64,000 nucleotides of DNA from Juglans regia (Eukaryota; Streptophyta; Magnoliopsida; Fagales; Juglandaceae): assembly GCF_001411555.2 (NCBI RefSeq), contig NC_049904.1, positions 24,937,370 through 25,001,369 on the forward strand. The letters run 5' to 3'. This document shows, one piece after another, positions 32,885-43,614 of this stretch (position 1 is the stretch's first letter; the number at the start of each line of letters is the position of its first letter). Both the position numbers and the translations under genes were made by a program. The notes beneath the pieces were generated by a model. The model saw only the letters and a program-made list of their open reading frames with translations, did no database searches and had not been told where the DNA came from.

Positions 32885-34832
32885 ATGGAGGGGAGCAGCG
32901 AGACGGGCTCTCAGAGTCAAGTGATGGGAATAAGGTCCCTCATAAACTCGGAAAATGGTTCTCATATTTCCAAGAACTCATTCCAGAGTTGGGAAAACTA
33001 TTCCCAAGCACTGTTGGAGATTCCATGGCGGTTGGCAGACAGGGTCACTAGCAGGTCCCATGACCAAACGGAGATGGTGGAGGTGAAGGCTCGGAGCGGG
33101 CATGAGATGAAGAAGACACTCAATTGGTGGGATCTTATTTGGTTCGGAATGGGTGCGGTTATCGGTTCGGGTATTTTCGTGCTCACGGGTCTTGAGACCA
33201 GGGAACATGCTGGACCTGCTGTCGTGTTGTCTTACGTTGTTTCTGGCGCCTCCGCCTTGCTTTCTGTTTTCTGTTACACCGAGTTTGCCGTGGAAATCCC
33301 TGTAGCAGGTAAGAGACTTTCAATCGATCTTACATCTCTCATCTTTTGTGTTTTTTGGACTAAGTGATCATGTGTAAAGTTGCTATGTTTCAGGGGGTTC
33401 GTTTGCCTACCTAAGGGTAGAGCTCGGCGATTTTGTGGCATTCATTGCCGCCGGCAACATCCTCCTCGAGTATGTGATCGGTGGAGCTGCTGTAGCACGT
33501 TCTTGGACCTCATATTTTGCCACTCTTTGCAACTACAAAGCCAATGATTTTCGTATCCTAGTCCATTTTCTCCCAGAGGACTACAGAAAGCTCGACCCCG
33601 TTGCCGTTGTTGTCATTGCCGCCATCTGTGTCCTCGCGGTCCTCAGCACCAAGGGCTCTTCCCGTCTCAATTACATCGCTTCAATTGTGCATATCATCGT
33701 CATCATCTTCATCATCATTGCTGGCCTTACAAAAGCCGATGTCAAGAATTACACCCCATTTGTCCCTTTCGGTGTTCGAGGCATCTTTCAGGCTTCGGCC
33801 GTGCTATTCTTCGCCTATGTTGGATTTGATGCCGTTTCAACCATGGCCGAGGAAACCAAGAACCCAGCTCGAGACATCCCCATAGGTCTTCTCGGCTCGA
33901 TGGTGGTTACCACCTTGGTGTACTGTTTGCTAGCCGTGACACTATGCCTCTTGCAGCCGTACGCTGATGTTGATGCAGATGCTCCATATTCTGTTGCATT
34001 CCAAGCGGTGGGGCTGGGATGGGCCAAGTACATAGTTGCTGCCGGAGCACTGAAAGGCATGACAAGCGTTTTGCTAGTCGGAGCTGTTGGCCAGGCTCGG
34101 TATCTTACTCACATTGCGCGCAGCCACATGCTTCCCCAGTTTTTAGCCAAAGTCGATCCAAGGACAGGCACACCCATTAATGCCACGGCTGTCATGCTCG
34201 TCCCCACTGCTGTCATTGCCTTCTTCACAGATCTTCGCGTTCTCGCCAACCTCCTCTCAGTCTCCACTCTGTTCATCTTCATGCTGGTGGCTGTTGCACT
34301 TCTTGTCCGCCGCTATTATGTCAGTGGAGTGACAAAACAACTGAATTGTGTCGTGCTAGTTATCTGTCTGGGGCTAATACTTGGGTCCTCGATCGGGACT
34401 GCTGCTTATTGGGGCAAAAGTACTGATAATCGCTGGCATGGATACGCAATAACTGGGCCAGTTTGGCTTATCGGGACAGTGGGGCTTTGGCTTTTAGTTC
34501 CACAGGCAAGAAAACCAAAGCTTTGGGGTGTACCATTAGTTCCATGGCTACCATCAGCATCGATTGCCATCAATTTTTTTCTTCTTGGATCGATAGATAA
34601 AGCATCGTTCAAAAGGTTTGGCATTTGGACTGCAATTATCTTGGTTTACTATTTGTTTTTCGGATTACATTTTTCATACGACAAGGCAAAGGCATCTGGG
34701 GATCAGAAGATCAGGATGGAGGATGGTGCAGAGTTGAAGGTGGTAGAAGAGGGCGCTGACTCTTCTGCTACAGGTTCTGCATCAGCAGGTGTGAACCTTA
34801 TTGGCAATGCTTCTACAGTTGGTGGTAGTTAA
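32885..34832 (+). CDS. CAT1: Cationic amino acid transporter, CAT1-like, copy A (two exons)
   Basis: APC-superfamily permease expected to import lysine, arginine and other amino acids at the plasma membrane (family knowledge). Exons are 32885-33308 and 33394-34832; the GT..AG intron is only 85 bp. The joined frame is 1,863 nt, giving 620 residues. An ATG at 32873 is in frame four codons upstream; I prefer 32885 because MEGSS starts the conserved-looking part. The cytosolic N-terminus (about 1-75) is followed by about 14 membrane segments. Motifs include NWWDLIWFGMGAVIGSGIF (segment 1), YTEFAVEIPVAGG, AFIAAGNILLEYVIGGAA, FFAYVGFDAVSTMAEETKNP and LVPWLPSASIAINFFLLGS near the C-terminal CAT domain. 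The splice site falls inside the Gly codon of PVAG|G, exactly as in copy B. It is a tandem paralogue of copy B about 2.8 kb downstream. No breaks seen. Confidence 0.95.
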
Positions 34833-34849
34833 TAAATGACATATATCTA

Positions 34850-34912
34850 TATGTGTGTGTGTGTATGTATGTATGTATGTATGTATGTATGTATATATGC
34901 ATGCATGCATGT
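34850..34912 (+). repeat. GTAT/GCAT microsatellite in the CAT copy A 3' region
   Basis: GT, GTAT and then GCAT units in sequence, 18 bp after the stop codon, probably within the 3' UTR. Confidence 0.85.
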
Positions 34913-35313
34913 GTGAAATATACGTTTAATTCTAAGGATAAGGCATGGCTGTTCATATATATTACGAAGGGGAGCCAAGATCGTTCCGCTTCCTCCTCAT
35001 ATATAGCTAGCGAATTTGTTCATATGGCTGTACCTTCATATTAATCATGTACTAATTCTACGTACGTGCCCAATATGATTCCCACAAGTTAGAGGCTTCT
35101 CTAACTTTAAATCATGCTCTCTTATGATGAGTGATGATCGAGTTTTACGTACGTACATGCATGCATGGATGCTGTAAATTAATTAAAGATAATTTCCTCT
35201 TAAAGAAGAAATGGTAGATTCCCTTTCATGGATTTGTCATTTGTGGAAAGCTTTTGCTAACCCCATTCCTAATTATCATTCAAGTAGTCCACGAATCGAA
35301 ATCCCAAAATTCT

Positions 35314-35321
35314 ACTATATA

Positions 35322-35360
<39 letters not shown>
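35314..35360 (+). repeat. (TA)n microsatellite
   Basis: Almost uninterrupted TA units over about 47 bp. Confidence 0.85.
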
Positions 35361-35364
<4 letters not shown>

Positions 35365-37001
35365 ACGAATCGTCTTGCATGTCCAACTAATACATAGAAT
35401 GAAGAGGAAAACAAGAGTTTAACCTAAATCAACATTTGATGTAAAATAAGTCCGATCCTTTATATAAACCGCTCATCAATTAAAAAGTTCATTGATCAAT
35501 ATCATAGTACCATGTTATATTCATGAGAAATGCTAACTAATTAGCACAAAAAACTTACATATAATTCGATCTGATAATTCACATGACTTTTTAGTACTGT
35601 TTCTTTCTTTTTTTATATTTTATTTTTTAAAAATAAAGCTAGTATACACCTCGATCGTGAATATGTAAATTTTTTTTGTACATACTTAGTATATATTGGC
35701 ATTGCTCTATATACATTAATCGAGTCCAATTCAAACATTCTCACTATATATGTAGGCTCAACTCCTACATTTTTTTTAGGAAAATTGTCATCATTCATTT
35801 GTCAGAGAAATTAACATCCATGAACGGATACATTATGGGATATCTCCATATCAAACATGACACCATAAACCAAAATAATGCATTTCGAACTCTATCAGTA
35901 CACTATTTTCTTTTGTGACTAGTCTGGTCTTCACTATTATTGCTGATACTCTTTACAGGCAAACGTCTAAGAGACAATACTCTGTATCTAAACAGAGACT
36001 CAACCTCACCCTTCATAAAAAAAGAGGATTCAACCTCTATTGACAAACATCCATTTTTATTAACAAAAAGGAAACAGAAAATGAAAACAATAATATAGAT
36101 GTAAAAAAGGACTGATTACAATTTGGACTAATTCCGATAAAGTTAAGAATTTGTGATAGCTCTTGAAGGCAACACACTTATTTTTTTTCAACCAAAAAGG
36201 TCAGATTTGAAATGTCTGGTAGTGGCGAGTTCAATAATCTAGAGCGTGTGATGAGAAGAATTGCTGGAAGTGGTGGTGTGTGAGGACCACAAGCAGATGT
36301 GGGTGGCGCGTGAGAACCATGTGCGGTGATTTTCGCAAAACTACCACTTTTCTCCAAACTATTTTAGACACGTGGATCTACTTGTACTGCTCGTGTCTCT
36401 CAGGAGATACCGAAAAGTTATAGATATATATTTTTCAGTCTTGAAGAAAGTAAAATAAAACTAAGTAAAATAAACTTTGAAAGATTAGATGAGTGAATGG
36501 AAGAATAAAAGAAGGAAACGGAGGAGGACGAAGTTGACCTCTCTAATGAAAATTAGATCTAGAACCCTTAATCCTTCACGAGAGAGAGAGAGAGAGGGGG
36601 AATGAGTCGCTAGGGTTTTTCGATTTGAGATTAAAAACAGTTGGTACTTGATCAGCCTGACTTTTTGGACATGAGTTCGGCTCAAGTACTCCTACCTGAT
36701 GTCATTAATTAATTAGTATTTTGGAATTTTTCTGACAAGGTATGTATGTATATGCATGTATTTTCCCATATTAAACCTTGATTGAATTGAACCAAAATCA
36801 GTTCCAGATTCATCAAGAGCCTAAGAATAGAGTCTCAGCTGTCAAACCGAAATTTTCGTTTCAGAGAATTTGAAAGATTCTGTTGAAATATAAATATTGG
36901 AATCTAATTAATTAATTAATTAATAATTATTTGTACGAAATTCCTAACTTAAAATTGCTGCATGGGCTGTCACTCCAGCTACCTCTGACCCACTTGTACT
37001 C

Positions 37002-37011
37002 GACACGTGTC
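37002..37011. promoter_or_regulatory. G-box palindrome upstream of CAT copy B
   Basis: GACACGTGTC is a perfect palindrome with an ACGTG core, the site type bound by plant bZIP and bHLH factors. It lies about 600 bp before the CAT copy B start and just upstream of a CT-rich 5' UTR-like stretch. A strong donor-like ATA|GTAAGT at about 37,173 and a CAG ending at 37,609 would allow a 5' UTR intron; this is a guess. Confidence 0.35.
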
Positions 37012-37610
37012 ACTCTAACTTCCATAACCCCCGGTATTTATTTCCGAATTCCTGACCCCTCTCTCTCTCTGCCTCCAACGCTCTCCTCCCGAGAACTCAC
37101 CGATCGCCGGAGAAACTCTCGTACCTACAAGCTATTCTCTCTCTCTCTCTCTCTTGAATCTTTCCGACTTTCTCATAGTAAGTATCAACCAGAGATTCCA
37201 TATCCGGGAGTTCATCGAATTCTTCATACAACCAGTACTCGATCGCTTTCCTCCATTACGGTTACTTGGATTAATGATCGAATTTTGGAATGGTCTTTTG
37301 GCTTGATTTTTATTTTCTGTTTGAATCTCATGCGTTTTTACAAAATTCTCTTGTTTTTCCAAAACTCTCTTGTTTTATGTTATCGATCTGTAATCGGAGA
37401 TCAATTTGTGTCGTTTAAAATGTCATCTGATCTGCATGGAGCATGCACGGGAAAGCTTTGTTTTCTCTCATTAATTCTCCGACTGTTTCCCCGGAAACTG
37501 TACCAGAGAGCGTATAGAGTTAAAAAAACTATTTGTTTTGTTTTCTATTGTACATGTTGGGTCTCATGTTCTTTCTCTGTTTTTGGTGGGGAGTACTGGG
37601 GAAAGACAGA

Positions 37611-40600
37611 ATGGGAGTAGGGGACGGCGGCAATGAAGGAATCAGGAAGAGGGGGTGTTCCTGCTCAAAAGACGATTTTCTCCCCGAGGACTCGTTTCGG
37701 AGCTGGGGAAATTATGGGAGGGCGCTCATGGAGACTCCGCTGAGGCTAAAGGATCGGATCCTGACCCGGTCCAGGGACCACAAGGAGCTGGTGGAGGTGA
37801 AGGCTCAGAGCCAGAACGAGATGAAGAAGACGCTCAATTGGTGGGATCTCATGTGGTTTGGTATAGGCGCCGTCATCGGTGCTGGCATCTTCGTCCTCAC
37901 GGGCCTCGAGGCTAAGGAACACGCTGGCCCGGCTGTCGTCTTGTCGTACGTCGTCTCCGGCATCTCGGCCATGCTCTCCGTTTTCTGCTACACCGAGTTC
38001 GCCGTGGAGATCCCCGTCGCTGGTACGTACCCGTACGCTTAACACTATTAATTTGTAAAAGAGAGCTTCTAAATGTAGGAGTCCATGCATGCATCCGATT
38101 TTTTTTTTTTTTTTTAATAATTATATTCGAAAATCATTACACCACGCACGTCTATATGAATTTAAAAAATAAATTTTAAAATTAAAATTTTAAAATTTAA
38201 TGGATGCAGCATCTTGATGGAATTAATGGATCACGTGAATAATCTTACCCTTTAAATAACGCTAGTCTAATATATCCTTTTTTATATAGGAATTAAATAG
38301 GATGCATCTTTAGTACGTGATCTTCTAAATATTATTCGTTGGGGGTACCCCCATGTCATGTCTGGGATCACGGACGTGCAGTGATCATGAGTTCCATTTC
38401 TCCTATTTTAGAGGGTATTTTACCCATTCTTGTACAGATCAGGGGAAGAAAATAACGATTGAGGTTGCTAATTATGACAGTGACAAGCTGGCTCGCTGAT
38501 CAGTAACCAATTCCAAGCGGGATGTATATATATATATATATAAAATAAATTATATTTGTAGTTGTGAAATGTATAACTGTCGTATATTTTTTAAAAAAAA
38601 TAAATAAATACGATATTTACATACAAAAAATTAATATTTTAATAATAAATTCTAAAATGATTGAGCAGTGTGCACTCAACGATTATATGTAACATTACTC
38701 GTATATAAATGATCAATAGTATTTTTTTATATAAATTTTATAAAAATAAATGAAATAGTAAATCTCTGGTGTAAAGAATAAAATATAATATATCAACATT
38801 ATTTTTTTTCACCACAATATGTCAGTTGATCAGTTTGAACGAAATTTTCTACTTCACATTTGGCTGACCTGTTTGAGTCCAACTTGATGACCATGTTAAT
38901 CACCGACGTTGGACTTGGTTGGGTTTAATTTATTGTTTGATTTAATGAACATTTAAAAAAATTCTTACAAATGTGATTTAATATAGTAAGCTATATTTAC
39001 CATACAATAGAAGAAATTTTATAATATGAGGCAGTTGCTTTTATAAAATAACCTCTAGATCAATACCTAACCCAAGTCCTACGTGTTAAAGAGAAATAGC
39101 ACTGCTTCATTTGACCGCTAGGTTAAATTGATCCTTTTTTTTTTCAATTGTTTTTTTTTTATTTTAAACTATTTTTAAAAAATATAAAAAAAAATGTCAA
39201 TATACTAATAGTCACATTCTTAATTATTAAGTAAAAAAAATTAAAATACATAAGGTGTCAAAATGAGAGAGCGGCCACCGCCGTCACTGCCTCACATATG
39301 CATAAGCAACTGCTCATGGAAGTGGCGCGGTCCCACTGCAGATAGAGAGAGGCAGTGGGGCGGGCTGATGACACCTGCTGCCCCTACTCCACATTTAAAA
39401 TTTTTTTTATTTATATATTAAATAAATATATTATAAATATATACAATTTATAAAAAGATTTAAAATTAGATCATTGATTATTAATTTTAGGCCAATTTAT
39501 AGAGGGTTATATATTGAAACATTTTGCTGTCAATTCTACTAAGTCCCACATTGCTTAAAGATGACTATTGTATTGCCTTGGCCTCCTATATAAAGATTGG
39601 CCTAAGAGGCCAAATCAATCCAAAATCTAACTCTAATGAGTTTATATTTTTTTTATATTTATAAATTTTAATTTATTATTTAAATTATATTATAATTTTG
39701 ATCTAAAAAAATATTTTTAGACTAAAAATTTTTTTTTTTTAATATTATGGCGGGGGGCGGGGCGGATGGGGGTTTTTCCCCCGCCCCCCGGCACCGGGGC
39801 GGGGGACCCCGCCCCCGCCTCCCGGGGGCGGGGTGCGGGGGAAAAACCCCCATCACCCGCATGGTGCGGGGCGGGGGGCGGGGAGGGGGTGCCCCCGCCC
39901 CGCATGCGGGTAGCACCCCTAGCAAGTAGAGTGGACAAAATAGCATTTTTCTAAAAATAAATAATGTTCTGTATCGGTCTATCCTCAACTTGATCATCCC
40001 GTTCATCATCGTTTACACTAGCTAGTCACTGTATCATATTTTAAATAGTTTCTCATTTAAATATTAATAAATCTATACATGAAACAGTTTAAAATATATC
40101 GTATTAATTAATTAATTAATTAATATGTTAAGGAGGATAACATTTATATTAAAGATAAAAGAGTAGCATTCCCCGCCTTTGGTACTCCTAATAATTGTCA
40201 ATTGATCTCAAACTGGAAATTAAAATGTGTTTTTACGTTTGTTCAGGTGGATCATTTGCGTACCTGAGGGTAGAGCTGGGCGACTTCATGGCCTTCATTG
40301 CCGCCGGCAACATCCTACTCGAGTACGTGATCGGCGGAGCAGCTGTCGCCCGTTCCTGGACATCCTACTTCGCTACTCTCTGCAACCACCAGCCTAACGA
40401 TTTCCGCTTAGTCGCCCATGGTCTCTCTACCGACTACAGATATCTCGACCCCATAGCCGTTGTCGTCATCGCCGTCATCTGCATCCTTGCAGTCCTCAGC
40501 ACCAAGGGCTCCTCGCGTTTCAATTACGTAGCCTCCATCTTCCACATTGCCGTCATTCTCTTCATCATCGTTGCGGGCCTAATGAAAGCTGATACCAAGA

Positions 40601-41625
40601 ATTACTCCTCGTTTTCTCCTTATGGTGCCCGCGGCATCTTCCAGGCCTCGGCTGTGCTTTTCTTTGCTTATGTTGGATTTGATGCGGTCTCAACCATGGC
40701 GGAGGAGACAAAGAACCCTGGTCGGGACATCCCTATTGGTCTGGTTGGCTCAATGGCGATTACTACATTGGCGTATTGCTTGCTAGCCGTGACGCTGTGC
40801 CTCATGCAGTCGTACAAAGATATTAACGAAGATGCTCCATTTTCGGTCGCATTCGAAGCTGTGGGGATGAGATGGGCTAAGTACATAGTTGCAGCAGGTG
40901 CACTCAAGGGCATGACAACCGTTCTGCTGGTGGGAGCAGTGGGTCAGGCTCGATATCTCACGCATATTGCACGCACCCACATGTTGCCACCATGGCTCGC
41001 CCATGTCAATGAAAAGACCGGGACTCCCGTCAATGCCACAGTGGTGATGCTTGCAGCCACTGCCATCATTGCCTTCTTCACAAAGCTTGAGATTCTCTCC
41101 AACCTGCTCTCCATCTCCACACTATTCATTTTCATGCTAGTGGCCTTTGCCCTCATTGTTCGCCGATATTATGCTAGTGGGGTGACAACACCAGCTAATC
41201 GTATCAAACTCTCCGTGTTTCTCCTGCTTATACTTGTATCCTCGATTGCAACTGCTGCATATTGGGCAACTTCTCCTGATGGTTGGATCGGATACGCAAT
41301 AACTGGGCCAATTTGGTTGGTCGGAACCGTGGGGCTTTGGCTTTTCGTCCCACAGGCAAGGGAACCAAAGATTTGGGGGGTGCCGTTGGTGCCATGGCTA
41401 CCGTCATTGTCGATCGCAATTAATATCTTCCTTCTTGGGTCAATAGATAAAGCATCGTTCACAAGGTTCGGCGTATGGACATTGGTCATCTTGGTCTACT
41501 ATTTCCTTCTTGGATTGCATGCTTCCTATGACACAGCCAAGGAAGCTAGCAATAACGGCTCGCAGTGGAAGAATGCTGAAGAGGGGGCGGTGCCTTCCGG
41601 GACTAGTTCAGGGTTATCAGGATAG
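37611..41625 (+). CDS. CAT1: Cationic amino acid transporter 1, copy B (two exons)
   Basis: High-affinity basic amino acid permease type (family knowledge). Exons are 37611-38022 and 40247-41625; joined 1,791 nt, 596 residues, close to Arabidopsis CAT1 (about 594). I use the ATG at 37611 (MGVGDGGNEGIRKRGCSCSK) because GCSC.KDDFLPE..F matches the CAT1 N-terminus; the open frame extends upstream to 37533 but reads as UTR. Membrane motifs: NWWDLMWFGIGAVIGAGIF, YTEFAVEIPVAGG, LEYVIGGAAVARSWTSYFA, FFAYVGFDAVSTMAEETKNP, VPWLPSLSIAINIFLLGS. The intron splits the Gly codon at the same place as in copy A but is 2,224 bp and holds repeats. GC content of the coding exons is visibly higher than the surroundings. 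A second copy of exon 2 lies at 53555-54933. Confidence 0.95.
39543..39595 (+). promoter_or_regulatory. snRNA-promoter-like USE and TATA pair
   Basis: GTCCCACATTG is close to the plant snRNA upstream sequence element (RTCCCACATCG) and is followed after 33 bp by TATATAAAG. That spacing is the one known for Pol II-type plant snRNA genes. Downstream sequence does not match any U-snRNA start I know. Similar GTCCCACAT words occur in plant repeats, so this may be part of a transposon. The motif is missing from the copy after the gap. Confidence 0.35.
39741..39922. mobile_element. GC-rich inverted-repeat element with hAT-like end
   Basis: About 180 bp of almost pure G/C in an AT-rich intron. GATGGGGGTTTTTCCCCCGC (starting about 39,766) is repeated in inverse orientation about 45 bp downstream, ending about 39,851, so the sequence can fold into a long hairpin. 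The right edge, read on the - strand, begins TAGGGGTGCTACCCGC, like many plant hAT ends. The left terminal repeat and TSD were not found. The frames open here on both strands are composition artefacts. It is repeated at 53,046-53,230 with a 3-bp length difference. Confidence 0.45.
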
Positions 41626-42274
41626 ATCCAACGCATTTTAGAGAAGTTCCTATTAAATAGGTGTCATGTTAGTGTGTAATTGTGTTCATATTATGGTCAT
41701 TCTGGGTGTTTCATAACATAGTTTTGGTTTAGACCGTGTGTTTAATTTGTTGTTCATGAAGGAAATATGGTCTCTTTCCACAGGTTTCTTTGTAAATAAA
41801 TTATTTTAAGAGCTAGATTCATACTCTACTTCACCATAGAGAAAAGATTGGTCTCCCAGTCCCTTCTCCATCAGTCACAATATTCCATGTTGCCTCTTAA
41901 GTCCTTGCTCCCTCGTTTGAGGGGCCCATCTTATTTGAGCTGCAATGCCAACCTACTAAAATTGTCTCAGACTACATTCACCATATATAAATGCGTACAA
42001 GTGTCGGAACAAAATAAAAAATAAAAAATGAACATCTAGGGCAAATAGCTTAACAATAATATAATTGAAACAGTAATAGACAATGATTGTGAGAACAACT
42101 ATCCATTGACCACAGCACAACACTTCTTATAAGAAAAAGTAACAATGTTGGAAGGAAAACAAGCATTGATGATGCTAAAATGGAAGAGAGAAAAAGAAGG
42201 ACGATGACATGCACGTCTCAAAACCTATAGATTTATATATTTTCAATGATTCACTTTACACTTCTTAACTATAA
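41626..42274. other. Spacer between convergent genes
   Basis: CAT copy B 3' UTR and the downstream region of the - strand gene. Nothing else was recognised. Confidence 0.55.
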
Positions 42275-43079
42275 TTATGTTTCTATTTTGAGGAGAGAAT
42301 TGAGAGATGTACTATTGAATCTCTGAGCAAAGCCTCGGATCACAAGCACTATAACATCGCGGAGGTGCCGGGACTGCACCATCAAGTCTACTTCATTATT
42401 ACTGTCCACTACAATTCTAAGCCGATGTTGGTCACTTCGGAAAAGCTCCACCTGATACATCACTAAACCTTAGATTGCCAGAGTATTTAGGTTAATTATC
42501 CAAAAAAAATGCAGATGTAAATATGTCAGTTAAACATTAATTATCAAACCTATACAACAAAACTAAGTCTTGAAATTTGGGTCAACAACGGATCATTTTG
42601 GCAACTTGCCGATTAGCCCCACGTACCATTTTCTGCCTCTCTACCTTATCTAAATTCCCAAGAAAGATAATCTTCTATATATATGAAATCTTGATTTAAT
42701 GCTTAAAATTATTTAGTAAACAAGCAAGTAGAATAATAGAATTATAAAAAAAAGGTCTATGCCAATTGACAAAATACACTGCATGAGAATTTGAAGTATC
42801 TAGAGATTAGATACAAACTTACATGGAAAGGAGGTGCATAACTTCCACGAATTTCAGTTGTTGGGAAAGAAGTTTTAGACCCTGGCTTTACAACCTTGAC
42901 TCTTTTTCTATTAACTTCTAGGACTCTCCTCTCGAGACTCCCCACTGAAGGTACCTGCAACATTACAACAGAAATAGTTGATGTTAATCGTCTCAGCATA
43001 TCATATAAATAGAGAAGAAATGTACAAAGAGAACAACGAAAGAAACCTTTTTAGAAGATCGATCCTTGTCACACAATGC
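42275..43079 (-). CDS. 3' end of an unrecognised protein gene (three exons seen)
   Basis: I do not recognise this protein. Read on the - strand, three exons join in phase 0 with good signals: 43079-43047 (weakest; ALCDKDRSSKK), 42954-42823 (starts VPSVGSLERRVLEV, ends RGSYAPPFH, flanked by TTGCAG and GTAAGT) and 42451-42275 (starts VELFRSDQHRL, contains EVDLMVQSRHLRDVIVLVIRGFAQRF, then stop). Together they give about 113 C-terminal residues: a basic, Lys/Arg/Val-rich stretch, then a hydrophobic strand-like segment. It runs convergently to CAT copy B. The rest of the gene should lie at higher coordinates, beyond the LINE insertions, and was not found. It could also be a gene fragment. An identical copy lies at 55583-56387. 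Confidence 0.55.
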
Positions 43080-43614
43080 CTGTTTCCGAAGAGGCCAACA
43101 GTGAGATATGGAAAACAAAAAACTATTAAAGCCAGAGTTGGCAATAAAGGAAAAATGAAAATTACAATCGATCTAACAAAATTTGATACTTGTGCTTTAT
43201 TGTTCTCATCTAAGGACAGTGAAACCTTTTTTTTTTTTTTTCAAAAAAAAAAAAAAAAGAGTCGAAGGTCACCTGTCCATGAGTGACTTCCTCCCAAATA
43301 TTATAAAAGAACCCTCACTTGTGGCATAGGAATACCGTGGTGACATAAACAACCCAACCACTAGTATCTAACATAAGGTATACCCATCATGTCCGTACGT
43401 ATAAGCCCCTTTAGTCTACCCAAAACAAAGTCCTTCCCAAAAAAATCCCAATTTCCGCTACTCGCCCCATATTTAGCTAAGAAATCTGCTACCATGTTAA
43501 CTTCTCTAAACACGAGTTTACACTAGACATCCATAGAAGACAAAAGAGAAATCGCTTCATCCCAAAAATACCAATATTTACAAGTCTCCGAGATAAACCA
43601 TCCCATCACCACAC

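Larger units (their letters stand above)
34833..37610. other. Intergenic region between the two CAT genes
   Basis: AT-rich spacer with microsatellites: GTAT/ATGC type (34,850-34,912), TA type (35,314-35,360), GA type (about 36,580-36,596) and CT type in the copy B 5' UTR (37,136-37,154). About 36,200-36,620 is less AT-rich and looks transposon-derived, but no ORF is convincing. The copy B promoter occupies the last 700 bp. Confidence 0.5.
38023..40246 (+). other. Intron of CAT copy B
   Basis: AT-rich intron with a GC-rich inverted-repeat element (39,741-39,922), a USE/TATA-like pair (39,543-39,594) and an ATTA microsatellite (about 40,105-40,123). From about 39,409 onward this sequence is repeated after the scaffold gap. 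Confidence 0.6.

Noticed and set aside
36200..36620. GC-richer stretch in the CAT intergenic region that might be a gene fragment
   Set aside because: No frame gives recognisable protein and no splice structure could be built.
37533..37610. Upstream extension of the CAT copy B frame (starts MFCFLLYML)
   Set aside because: Homology to CAT1 starts at the ATG at 37611; the extension reads as 5' UTR and may include a splice acceptor.
39722..40009. Open frames rich in Gly/Pro/Ala/Arg on both strands (also 53,027-53,317 and 508-795)
   Set aside because: They come from G/C-run composition of a repeat; both strands and several frames are open at once and no protein family is recognisable.
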